From Planoprotostelium fungivorum (lineage: Eukaryota; Evosea; Variosea; Cavosteliida; Cavosteliaceae): a DNA stretch of 14,899 bases. The notes under the pieces were generated by a model. The model was given only the letters and a program-made list of their open reading frames with translations, ran no database searches and had not been told where the DNA came from. Below, piece after piece: positions 1-8,575 of the stretch (positions are counted from its first letter, which is position 1; each line of letters starts with the position of its first letter). The position numbers and the translations under genes were made by a program. The stretch covers positions 1 through 14,899 of the forward strand of contig MDYQ01000382.1 of assembly GCA_003024175.1 (NCBI GenBank), read 5' to 3'.

Positions 1-1
1 T

Positions 2-115
2 ACAAATGTTTTGCAGAGGATCATCAAACAGAACACAGGAGGCGAGCATTCAGAGCGAGGTGAGATGAGAGAAATCCGCTATAATATTCCCTTTTACTAT
101 GATGGATGCAAATAA
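2..115 (+). CDS. 3' end of an unidentified protein-coding gene (5' partial)
   Basis: An open frame enters from the left edge and ends at TAA (113-115), giving 37 codons. The translated end reads GEMREIRYNIPFYYDGCK, which has mixed protein-like composition. I do not recognise the family. An AATAAA hexamer overlaps the stop codon, the same arrangement as at the end of RNPC3 in this window, which supports a real gene end. A GTGAG at 60-64 is not followed by an AG at the 35-45 nt distance usual here, so I read through it. The gene would converge on the SCAR gene. It is short, and the frame could be fortuitous. Confidence 0.4.
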   Translation, partial: TNVLQRIIKQNTGGEHSERGEMREIRYNIPFYYDGCK

Positions 116-116
116 A
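111..116 (+). terminator. Poly(A) signal AATAAA overlapping the stop codon
   Basis: The hexamer AATAAA contains the TAA stop of the partial gene at 2-115. No cleavage site can be seen directly. Confidence 0.4.
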
Positions 117-607
117 ACTACGATTATGTCGTTTTTTTCACCGAAGATCACATCGCACCATGTTCCTCACCAACATCCTCAGGGGAGGAAAAGTATGGTG
201 GGTGCATTACTGTTCCTTCGCTCACAAGGAAAAGGAAAAACAAGCATGTTACACCTGCGTCACATGCACATAACTACCAGATCCGTATAAAAGCTGTAAA
301 CGAAGTCGAAGCCTTTCTCAGAAAATACAACAGAAACCCTCACAATAACCAGCCGAAGTATTTAGGGTGCTTATTTGTATGCTTGCATTTCGATTGATTA
401 ATCTAATCACACAGAATGAAAAAAGCCAACCTCAACCAGCCGTGGACACCAACGGAAACAAGATCCATTGCGCAATATTACCCTATCAAAGCCAATGCAA
501 GGAAGAATCTAATCTCCAAATGATGTCTTCTTGAATAGACCCCATGACAGATGATCGTTTATTGTATCTTGTAGTGAAACAGTTTCTATTTGAAAGGAGA
601 GTCGAGC
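116..607. other. Convergent intergenic spacer, no gene seen
   Basis: These 492 bp lie between the end of the plus-strand partial gene and the end of SCAR. The only ORF of note (99-290, plus strand) looks unlike a protein and overlaps the poly(A) signal. I see no tRNA-like fold or homology. It is unusually long compared with the 8- and 19-bp convergent spacers elsewhere in the window. A small structural RNA cannot be excluded by eye. Confidence 0.5.
558..563 (-). terminator. Poly(A) signal AATAAA of the SCAR gene
   Basis: TTTATT on the plus strand reads AATAAA on the minus strand, about 45 nt past the SCAR stop codon at 608-610. Confidence 0.5.
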
Positions 608-2461
608 TTAGTCCCACTCCTCATCTTCCTCTTCATCCTCTGAGTCACTTCCTTGGATGGCTATGCGGCGAGCTAAAATGGACGCCACAGAATTCTCTTG
701 GACTGGATCGTTCTTCTTCTCTTTCTGTGGATGGTCAGAGCGATCCACTCCCTGGTCACCCACCTCGTCGACGCTCACAGTCTTCAGCTCTCTTCCGGCA
801 CGAATGGCAGCCAACAGATCACTTCCTGCGTCTTTCTTTGGGGCGGGGGCGGCGCTCTTCAGCTGAATACCCGCTCCAATCTGACCCAACAGTCCGCTCG
901 GTGCTGAAGGTGGTGGAGGTGCTGCCTCTTTCAGTCTCTCTCTCACTCTTGTCACTCACCACCAGGCGCAGAGGGAGGTGGGGGCGGGGCTGGGGCAGAA
1001 GGAGCAGGGGGTGGTGGAGGTGCACCGCTGCCTGTGAAAGGTTAGATGTGAGTTGATTCAACGCCAATGTATGTTCCACACAGATGCATAAGGGATGAAG
1101 CAGAGATGTCTTTGATAAATGAAGCGAAGATGCATTAGAGAGATGAGATCACCTGATGGAGGGGGAGGAGGAGGAGGAGCAAAAGCACCGACAGAAGAGG
1201 GAGGGGGAGGGGGAGCAGCGAATGAGCCTGAGGGTGGGGGTGGAGGGGGAGGGGAGGTGTTGAAAGAGGGTGGTGCTGAGCTGTTGAAAGAGGGTGGAGG
1301 AGGCTTTCATCATCAGGAGGGTGGAGGGAAGGAGACTCACCGGCTGACTGTAGGAGGAATAGGGAGCAGCTGCAGGGGCTGGAGGGGTGGAAGCTGACTG
1401 TGGAGGGGAGGAGTAGCTAGGAATACTGCTGGGGGCTGAGCCTAGACCCTTCGTCGAGTGAGAATGGATGTGACAAGATGACTCACAGATTGCTTCTCGG
1501 TGGAAAATTGCATCGTGGAGGGGGCAGCAGCGTATGCATTTGGGCCTGAAGATTCCTCTCCCGCATCCACGTAGATACGCTCTCCCGTCAGAGGATCGTA
1601 TTGAACCTGTTTTCATGATCCCCTGCTCCACACGTTCTTTCACCTTGACGAGGCGCTTGGGCTGTGCGACTCCCAGAGTGGTACCGGCTTGGTCACCACC
1701 GGCAGCCTTCAGGGCTTTCCTCTTCTCTCTTCTCCTCTTCCTCTCCTCCTTTGCCACCTGTCTGATCTTGATCTGCTCCTGGATCCATTCATCGAGGAAG
1801 AACCTGCAGAGGTCACACAGTGTTGGTACAGGAACAAACCTCGGTGAAGTGTACAACTCTAGAGCCTTACAGCCCGCCTCCATGTACATGTCCATACGTC
1901 CCAGGTTGGGTGGAGGTGTGGCCTTTTGATAGATGGTACTCAATCCCGAGGGTCGATTCTGTACAGTGAACAGAGAAGAATCCGTGTTCTCGGAAGCTGC
2001 ATACTGTCCTCTCGTCAACTGCGAAAATGAAATACACTCACCTGGACTCTGGGATTGCTGAACAGAGAGGCTCCAGTGATTGTTTCCATTCTCTGATGAG
2101 ATGAGTGAATTTCTCCGGGAAGTCAACTCACATTGGCGTAGTCAGTGACGAGAGGGCCGGCTGCGACAATTCGAGATTGAAGTGCAGTCACACGCTTGTA
2201 TGTGGATGTCGCTTCTTGAAGAAGTCCCTCATACACTTGACCTGCGTGTTTCGCTAGAAGGGCCATCTGAGAGGAATTATGAAACAATAAAATTGATCCG
2301 GGAGAGCTTACTTGAGCCATGAGACCCGTCATGTGAGATTGGTTGGCGTACTGTATCATACCCACCGAAGAGAGGGAAGGAGGTTGAAATGAAAATGGGT
2401 GTGAACCATTATCATCCTTAATCTGTGGTGCCGAGGGGATATCATACAAGGAGAGACCCAT
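608..2461 (-). CDS. SCAR: SCAR/WAVE family Arp2/3 activator
   Basis: SCAR/WAVE proteins sit in the WAVE regulatory complex and activate Arp2/3 downstream of Rac to build branched actin at the cell edge. Ten exons fit: 608-921, 960-1031, 1153-1303, 1341-1448, 1487-1606, 1644-1803, 1840-2003, 2042-2092, 2132-2266, 2312-2461, giving 474 aa. Residues from about 50 to 170 match the SCAR homology domain, including a helix near AKHAGQVYEGLLQEATSTYK, a PPPNL motif, an LELYTSPRFFLDEW motif and a basic helix. A proline-rich region follows, with runs of 5-7 prolines. The end is a VCA module: WH2 motifs at about 380 (GLLGQIGAGIQLK) and 405 (DLLAAIRAGRELK), a central helix near 449 (VASILARR), and an acidic tail with the penultimate tryptophan, ending EDEEWD. 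Two WH2 motifs are unusual for this family. The intron at 1032-1152 is 121 nt, three times the norm. Confidence 0.9.
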
Positions 2462-2584
2462 TGTCTAAAACTCGCTGATGACTGCTGTTTGTCAAACCGT
2501 TGGTCCGATGCTAATTGTAGAATGCCACCACAAAGCTGAATATTTTAGTGATTTAAATCATTTAATAGAAGAAGAAGATCGGCA

Positions 2585-3910
2585 TCAGCTCTTCTTATTA
2601 TTGATCGTCCATCTTCGGTATTCTACAGGCATGGCCTTCGGTGCGGCAAGAGAACGATACCAGCCCTTCAAGTATCTGCCATCAAGTCAGATCTATTGCA
2701 GCCAGACGCTTTTTCACTTTTCGGTATCAACTGGGCTCGGAAAATGTTCACCACTGAATTGGATAGAAGAGAGCGGAAATACAGTGCTCTTATCCACTGT
2801 AAAGGATGTCTCATCGCCTGCGACATGTGAACACCTCACTCTATGAGATGTCTCACCGTTCTTCTTTGGTCGTGGACACGACACGCAAGACCTCCACTCT
2901 GGCCATTTCATGTACATTTGATCCTCGTTATCCGGCTTATCGTGGAACACAATCAGATCCACATATCTTCCCGTTTGTGTGTCACAGAACTTGAATGGGA
3001 TGATGTGGATGTGCTTGCCCTTCCTCACTGTTCACGTGAGCATCAGACAACTGAGTAGAATCCTCACCGATCATCTGTGCGTGAGGTGTCCCCCAGATGA
3101 CATTCTGACTCGTTCCGTTGTTGTCTTTGAACAATTTGAGCAAGCTCGCCGCAGTCTGAGCGGTGATACCTGCTACCCGTGAGAACGATGCAAGAGGTGA
3201 GTGCAGTTACCAATGTCAGCATCGGTATCCCACGGAATGAACTCATGATCACGGTGAGCGCCTAAGAGAGTACCGTGTGTCAGCCAGTACTCAAAGCCAT
3301 TCTTCTCCATGAAAGAACGAAGTGTCTTCAGCAGATCGATGATCGTAGTCTGCAAAGAATTCAGAGATCAGAAAATGGAAACACTGACCTTGATGGTTAG
3401 AGGGTTATATACATAGTCTCCTCGGCTATACAGTAGAAGACGGTGATTGTCGGTCATACTCTCCCGGTCGGGCTCCTCCTCCCAAACGACGGCTTGCGAT
3501 AGGTATGGTCTTTGGGAAGTCTTCAGTCATTCCATCAAGTATGCATGCTTACGTGTTATCAATCAGGGACATTGGATGGACTTTTGGTGTGGCCTTGGAC
3601 TTGGGTTGTTCTTTCGGCGTTTTGTTTCCTGTGGATGGAAGTGTGACACCCACACGCCTAGTCGCCTCTTGGTCTGGCTTAGGCTTCTCCTGTATCGTGT
3701 TCTTCAAAATTGGCTTCTCTTCTTTTGGTGAATCCTTCAAATTCAAATTCTCCCTGCCGCTCTCCCATTCTTCTTTACTGCATCAGTACGATCCTGACAA
3801 ATCGACTCATCACCCTTCCTGCATTCATCACTCGATAGATGATTGTACACTGCAAATGTGATGAGGAACTGGATCAACGCTATATATACGATGATGTTTC
3901 CCCAGCGCAT
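2585..3910 (-). CDS. LicD/fukutin-family phosphotransferase-like type II membrane protein
   Basis: Eight exons give 345 aa: 2585-2675, 2718-2817, 2857-3027, 3068-3169, 3211-3349, 3389-3509, 3553-3734, 3779-3910. The start is the first in-frame ATG. Residues about 4-22 (IIVYIALIQFLITFAVY) form one signal-anchor helix, followed by a lysine- and proline-rich stem, as in Golgi glycosylation enzymes. The catalytic region has GFEYWLTHGTLLGAHR followed by FIPWDTDADIG. The GTLLG and W-D-x-D-x-D-I motifs are those of LicD/fukutin nucleotidyltransferases, where the aspartates bind metal. Later segments KFCDTQTGRYVDLIVF and VFPLSS also fit. Bacterial LicD moves phosphocholine onto glycans, and fukutin and FKRP move ribitol phosphate. 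The donor and acceptor here are unknown. An ATTAAA at 2561-2566 could serve as the poly(A) signal. Confidence 0.85.
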
Positions 3911-4119
3911 GGTGATGTGTTGGGCGAAGTGTGTGTTGTTCTTTGCGATGGGGTCGTTTCGGCGGCCTGTCAATAGATATCGGGGATATAGAAACACGAA
4001 CAGCCCGACCTCGTTATTCTCCGATCTTCATCACACGAAAATAGGGATCCAATAAACTTGTGTCGTTGTAGAATTCCATCGCCTACAACCGCCGTCAATT
4101 GACCAGAGATCTCATCCAC
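3911..4119. promoter_or_regulatory. Shared divergent promoter region, LicD-like / mARC
   Basis: Only 209 bp separate the two divergent start codons, so both promoters must lie here or inside the first exons. I see no convincing TATA box or repeated motif. The open minus-strand frame continues upstream of the LicD ATG as far as 3997 but without an ATG. Confidence 0.4.
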
Positions 4120-5467
4120 ATGAGACAAACGTTCCCGCTCAAAATACTAGTACCCCTTGGAGCGGCGGCAGCTGTCGTTGCTACGATTTACTTTTATAAA
4201 AGATCATCACCAACTAGAGATGTCCCTCCGGTTATGTCGTGAGTCTTCCATCACAGAGCTATCTTGACAAAGATAGAACACCATATCGAGTGAAAGATAT
4301 AGTGGTATATCCCATCGATTCTTGTGGGGGAATTCACGTTCTGTCACATACAGTGAGTCCAAATGGTCTGATTAATGACCGCCGTTGGTCTTTAGGAGTG
4401 AACGACGACTTGATCACTATGAGGTAATGATTCGATCACGAAAACAAGTCTGAAGTACATTAGACTATGTCCAAGAGCAGTTCTAATACAGCCTCTCATA
4501 AAAGACAATCAGTTGATACTGAATGCACCCAATATGGAAGAAATCAAGGTGAAGACTGCACCGTTTCACGATTATAATTTGAGAAAGATATCGATAAATA
4601 CAGAGGACGTGAGAGACAAAACAACAGTCAATATCAGAGGGAAAGCATATGTAGATGAAGGAGATCGAGTGTCAGTCTGGCTTTCCACTTTTTTAGAGGT
4701 ATTACTTAACATCAATCATCGTTGTACCATCCTCTAGTAATATTTCGAAATATCACGACACTGTGTTGACATAGACACAAGATAGACAACGTCAGATTGT
4801 TGGAATCTATAGACGTACATTCTCATGCAATACCGGTGCATGTGAGTAGATGAATCATTGTAGATGATAACAAATGAAGGGAGCGGGAACCAAGGAGAAA
4901 GGGAGAGAGGAGAGTGCGCTGATGATCACTTCTGAGGGATCATTAGATGAGGTGCAACAATTTATGACAAATATCCATTGATCGTAGATTGAAGATGATG
5001 TAGGTTAATGTGAGAATGAATATAGATCCGGCAGGAGGAAACGAGCCACACAGTGTCAATATGTCAAGGTGAATTGATCGAACACTCTCGATACATATAC
5101 AACACCGTACATCTCCAGAACATTTCCCTCGTTCTGACCGAAGGATCAGATTTCGACCGAGTGTCGTGGTAGAAGGACCGGCCTTCATTGAAGACTTTTG
5201 GACGCGCATCACACTGAATCAAGTGACATTCACTGTGATCTCCAACCACTGTCATTCTCACAATGTGACGGTTGATCCTCTCTCGGGACTTAGTACGGGA
5301 CAAGAGCCCATGAGAACACTTGAAGGATTTCGGAGGGGGCAGGAGGTGTGTCCTGTCGTGACATCTCATTCATTGGAGGATAGGATCAAGTTTGGTTTGG
5401 GAGAAACATGATCCCAGAGGGTGAAGGAGAGATACGTGTGGGAGATCGAGTGATGGTCAGGAGATAA
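4120..5467 (+). CDS. MTARC: Mitochondrial amidoxime-reducing component (mARC)-like MOSC protein
   Basis: mARC enzymes carry a molybdenum cofactor and reduce N-hydroxylated compounds at the outer mitochondrial membrane, using cytochrome b5 and its reductase. Nine exons give 329 aa, close to the usual length: 4120-4238, 4277-4423, 4464-4698, 4782-4841, 4880-4951, 4988-4999, 5035-5068, 5119-5345, 5384-5467. The joins from 4699 to 5118 are the least certain, and the 12-nt exon is tentative. Residues about 7-24 form an N-terminal anchor helix followed by KR. The MOSC N-domain shows VKDIVVYPIDSCGG, PNGLINDRRW and PRAVLIQPL. The MOSC domain shows IRFRPSVVVEG, VDPLSG and the closing strand GEIRVGDRV. 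The motif that normally reads CxRC before TxVDP reads CHSHNVTVDP here, so the molybdenum-binding cysteine seems displaced. No AATAAA lies just after the stop. Confidence 0.85.
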
Positions 5468-5528
5468 CTTGTAAAGAGCAGACATGACTTCCACCCATTG
5501 GACGATCAGATCAGAACGATGTCGACTG

Positions 5529-5544
5529 TTTGTTTGCAAACAAA
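5529..5544. repeat. Perfect 16-bp palindrome
   Basis: TTTGTTTGCAAACAAA is its own reverse complement. It lies 62 bp past the mARC stop codon and is flanked by no other clear symmetry. It could be a factor-binding site or chance. Confidence 0.6.
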
Positions 5545-5620
5545 GCTGTGTCAATACACGTTTGGGAAGTATGTTATGTCTCATCTGTGTCCTTGGAGTA
5601 TTTTGTATTCACAGACAGTC

Positions 5621-5797
5621 TCATTTGCTCTTTGGGATTACATTCTTCGCCTTCCACCTTCGGTATTGCCGCACAATATAATGTGCTTCGATTTCGTTGT
5701 ACAGGCCTAATTCGATGTCTCTGTGCATCCTTCGCATCATCCGATCATCCTCGGGCGGAATCAATCCGCATTCAATTGGGTGACATGTCACAATCAT
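5621..5797 (-). CDS. Possible small hypothetical protein (58 aa)
   Basis: From ATG at 5795-5797 to TGA at 5621-5623, the frame encodes a charged, balanced peptide with segments such as CGLIPPEDDRMMRRMHRD and HYIVRQYRRWKAK. I do not recognise it. A 5' exon at about 5861-5960 could be joined through a 49-nt GTAAAT...TAG intron (5812-5860), adding the segment LLLHSSYFNL, but no in-frame ATG was found there. The gene would lie in tandem downstream of GART. The opposite strand shows competing intron-like signals. Confidence 0.3.
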   Translation of the reverse strand: MIVTCHPIECGLIPPEDDRMMRRMHRDIELGLYNEIEAHYIVRQYRRWKAKNVIPKSK

Positions 5798-5993
5798 TCG
5801 CACCTCTACTCATGCATATCTTTCAGCGTCCGCTATTATGGGAAAAGAATTTACCGAGGTTGAAATACGATGAGTGAAGAAGCAACCTCTTTGGACACTC
5901 CTCTTGTATGTTGTCAAATGTTTTTATCTCAGCCCTTGATGAACTCGCGACACGTGGTCTATGGTGATCTCAATCCATTTCACAATCCTCCAC

Positions 5994-5999
5994 TTTATT
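5994..5999 (-). terminator. Poly(A) signal AATAAA of GART
   Basis: TTTATT on the plus strand gives AATAAA on the minus strand, 11 nt past the GART stop codon. Confidence 0.55.
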
Positions 6000-6010
6000 T
6001 TCCAATCACC

Positions 6011-6883
6011 TCACATGAGAATCTTTCTGATGGCTGCCACCAATATACGATGTTCCGTCTGATGCATTCTGTCCTCTAATGCCTCAAGAGTGTCCTCTGG
6101 ATGAATGGGTACCACCTGTCTCCTTCACTACTAATCGATTGAACTCGAGGCACCTCCGATAGAATGGTCTCTCCTGCGTCGATCTCTGGGATGACCCTGT
6201 GGACCATCACCCCCGTGTGTTGGATCTTTCCCTCCTGATAAGCCTGTCTATTTCAGACCTGTTCACATCCACACTGATGTCTATAAATTCAAAATTTGCG
6301 AACTTACCGAATGCGCTCGTTCAATTGCATGAGTGCCAGCGAATTGTCCTGTCACAGAATTGAATGAAATTGGCGGGAGAGGTGTCACATTGTGAAACGA
6401 TGATCGTTGATCAGGGATGATCATGATCGTGGTGATGATCAAGCACACCTGGAAGTGCAGGATGAAGGTTGATGACAGGGGCTTTCACACTATCCAAAAA
6501 GTTGGGACTAAGAATCAGCATCCACCCAGCCAGAACAATCAGGTCGGGTGTCTCACCGTTGACTACAGTTGTTCAGTGATGCAATTGTTAACACAGGAGT
6601 ACTTACCTACTTGTGCCAGATCAAGATCAAACTGACTCCTTGTCTTACTATCCAGATAAGGTTTCAGAGGGAAATACTTCGTGGCAATATTATGTTTCTT
6701 TGCCCTTTCCTGCATCATTCGTGAGAAGGAGGAGCGCTGAAGACTTACCAGACCAAAAGCCTCTTTTTTGTTGGAGATCACCAGTGTAATCTGCGCATTT
6801 GGAACCTCTTTTCTCTCCATACTGTCAATGATAGCCTGCAAATTGGAACCATTTCCTGAAATCAAGACAACTACTCTCTTCAT
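6011..6883 (-). CDS. GART: Phosphoribosylglycinamide formyltransferase (GART, PurN/Ade8 type)
   Basis: This enzyme moves a formyl group from 10-formyl-tetrahydrofolate to GAR, the third step of purine synthesis. Six exons give 195 aa: 6011-6115, 6154-6243, 6308-6348, 6449-6562, 6607-6709, 6749-6883. The N-terminus VVVLISGNGSNLQAIID is the GAR-binding loop. VINLHPALPG holds the catalytic asparagine and histidine (NxH), and the later HRVIPEIDAGETI holds the conserved aspartate. QFAGTHAIERA and the length resemble the one-domain fungal Ade8 form rather than the animal trifunctional enzyme. Introns are 39, 44, 100, 64 and 38 nt. It is divergent from the RSL1D1-like gene across 109 bp. Confidence 0.93.
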
Positions 6884-6992
6884 GGTGTTGCTGATGTGTC
6901 AGAATATACCACGTGTTGTAGAGAAAAGATTTTTCTCATTTTCTCCTCACAAGAAAGAAAGAGGATCACCGCATCAATCGGTTAGTGAGGAG
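6884..6992. promoter_or_regulatory. Shared divergent promoter, GART / RSL1D1-like
   Basis: 109 bp separate the two start codons. A CACGTG palindrome (E-box core) sits at 6910-6915, and an AATATA element just before it (6903-6908) is weakly TATA-like. CACGTG also occurs outside promoters in this window, so its presence alone proves little. Shared control of purine synthesis and ribosome assembly would make sense but is inference. Confidence 0.4.
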
Positions 6993-8551
6993 ATGGTGAA
7001 ATCGGACAGACAGATCAATCGCGATGTGGTAAGTGTATACCGACGCTCTACCTCTTGGATTGATGTGATCAGGTAACCAAGGCAAGCGCAGCGCTGCTCA
7101 AGCTGGCAGAAGAGCGTACTAAGAGTGATACATCTTTATTGTTTCAACCAGATACCACTGTCTTCCTCTCCATCGACCTGTACAAGGTACCAGCGAATAC
7201 CAAAACGAAGCCATATAAGCTGTGAGTCTCATATCGTTACCCTTTTTGACAATAGGTAGTGCGCTACCTCATTCCATCCATGAAAAATCTGAAATCTTGT
7301 TTATCATCAAGAATGAAGAAGGTTTGAAGAAGAAAATGCAAGATGAGTTGAAGGGTGTCAAGAAGGTGATATTCCTCAACTATACTACTCTCCTACGTTC
7401 ATCCTGTTTAATTCCTTTAGGTCATGCCCCTGCACAAATTGTCCACTTCCTACAAATCGTTCGAAGCCAAGAGAAAGCTGGTCAACAGCTACGATCTCAT
7501 CATCGCAGACGATCGCATCCTCCTGATGCTGCCCAAATTATTGGGACGCACCATCTATAACGGCAAAAAGTGAGACGACTGATTGATACATCCTCTCATG
7601 TTCACAGGTTACCCCTCCCCGTCAAGGTACACAAGCCAGTCCAGCCTCAGATCGAGAAGATCAAGGCGGGCACTTTCTTCTCCTACACGAGAGGTTCTGC
7701 CATGTGAGTCCATCTCCTCTCCCTCCACTCAACCTCTCAGCACCATCCGCGTGGGAACGACAGAACAGAGCGTGGAAGAGCTATCAGCCAACGTAGTGGA
7801 GGTCGTAGAGGGACTCACACAGTACATCCCCAAGGGATACGAAGGACTGCAGTCCGCTTACATCAAGACTTCCACCTCCACCTCCCTCCCCGTGTGGAAG
7901 TCTGCCCCCACCAGAGTGCAGAAGATCACGGGAAAGAGGCAGGCTGAGGACTCCATCCAAGAGCAAGACGCCAAGAGAGTCAAAGAAGGAGATGACTCGG
8001 ATGTCAGAATGGAAGAGGAGGAAGAAGAGGTACCCGTGAAGAAGGTCGCACCTGTGAAGAAGGTGGCCCCTGCCAAGGAGGAGGCAGCAGCGAAGAAGTC
8101 TGAGAAGGAGACAAAGGCAGCAGAAAAGGAGGCACCAAAGCAGACGAAGAAAGAGACGAGCAAGGCATCGACGGTGGAGGAAAAGGCAGCGCCAGCAAAG
8201 CAGCCGGCGAAGGCAGGAAAGAAGGAGGAGAAGAGTGGAAAGGTGTCAACAGAGGAAGAGAAGGAGGCTCCAGCTAAATCAGTGAAGAAGGCAGTGCCCG
8301 CTAAAGCAGAAGCAAAGAAGGATGTGCCTGCCAAGGCAGAAGCAAAGAAGGAATTACCTGCCAAAGCAGAAGCGAAGAAGGAGGTGCCCGCCAAAGCAGA
8401 GGCAAAGAAGGAGGTGCCCGCCAAAGCAGAGGCAAAGAAGGAAACCAAGACTCAAGAGGGAGAGAAGAAGGCAGGAGAGAAGAAAGCAGAAGAGACGACA
8501 CCAGTGAAGAAGCCAGCACAGAAGAAGACAACTGCCAATAAAAAGAAGTGA
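6993..8551 (+). CDS. RSL1D1: RSL1D1/Utp30-like ribosomal L1-domain nucleolar protein
   Basis: Members of this family are nucleolar relatives of ribosomal protein uL1 that take part in ribosome assembly. Six exons give 448 aa: 6993-7028, 7073-7221, 7260-7365, 7421-7569, 7608-7703, 7741-8551. The L1 domain covers about residues 10-245, with TTVFLSIDLYKVP, SYKSFEAKRKLVNSYDLI, ADDRILLMLPKLLG and FFSYTRGSA as family landmarks. After a DVRMEEEEEE stretch, residues from about 270 on are lysine-, alanine- and glutamate-rich, like a histone H1 tail or the RSL1D1 C-terminus, with five tandem 10-residue repeats. The start is the ATG giving MVKSDRQINRDV before the first intron. The stop lies 19 bp from the RNPC3 stop on the other strand. 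Confidence 0.88.
8294..8443 (+). repeat. Five tandem 30-bp repeats in the coding sequence (unit VPAKAEAKKE)
   Basis: Five in-frame 30-bp units start at 8294, 8324, 8354, 8384 and 8414. The last two differ by a single base, which suggests recent duplication. The protein unit varies only at its first residue (V or L) and last residue (D or E). Confidence 0.9.
8537..8542 (+). terminator. AATAAA inside the last codons of the RSL1D1-like gene
   Basis: The hexamer lies 6 nt before the stop codon. If used, cleavage would fall close to the stop, or inside the RNPC3 coding region on the other strand. Confidence 0.35.
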
Positions 8552-8569
8552 AGCGTTTGAGCAGAAGCG

Positions 8570-8575
8570 TTTATT
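8570..8575 (-). terminator. AATAAA overlapping the RNPC3 stop codon
   Basis: Read on the minus strand, the TAA stop at 8571-8573 lies inside AATAAA. Transcripts would have to end inside, or close to, the RSL1D1-like coding sequence. Confidence 0.45.

Larger units (their letters stand above)
5468..6010. other. Convergent spacer with conflicting coding signals on both strands
   Basis: This lies between the mARC stop (plus) and the GART stop (minus). The minus strand carries a small protein-like ORF (5621-5797). The plus strand carries intron-like segments: 5570-5615 and 5658-5699, starting GTATGT and GTATTG and ending TTCACAG and TTGTACAG, and a weaker one at 5906-5932. No chain of plus-strand exons gave a protein I recognise. 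Only one of the two readings can easily be right. Confidence 0.35.

Noticed and set aside
1119-1397. A plus-strand glycine-rich ORF
   Set aside because: It is the antisense of the SCAR polyproline exons.
3911-3997. An N-terminal extension of the LicD-like protein
   Set aside because: The frame is open to 3997 but has no ATG upstream of 3910, and the anchor helix follows the 3910 start directly, as expected for a type II protein.
4239-4258. A 20-nt intron at the first mARC junction, suggesting ultra-short introns
   Set aside because: A 38-nt intron (4239-4276) keeps the same frame and fits the length rule. The same reasoning removed apparent 23-29 nt introns in SCAR (2019-2041), the LicD-like gene (3750-3778) and mARC (4424-4448).
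5384-5411. A frameshift or premature stop near the mARC C-terminus
   Set aside because: A 38-nt intron at 5346-5383 removes the problem and yields FGRNMIPEGEGEIRVGD, the expected MOSC ending.
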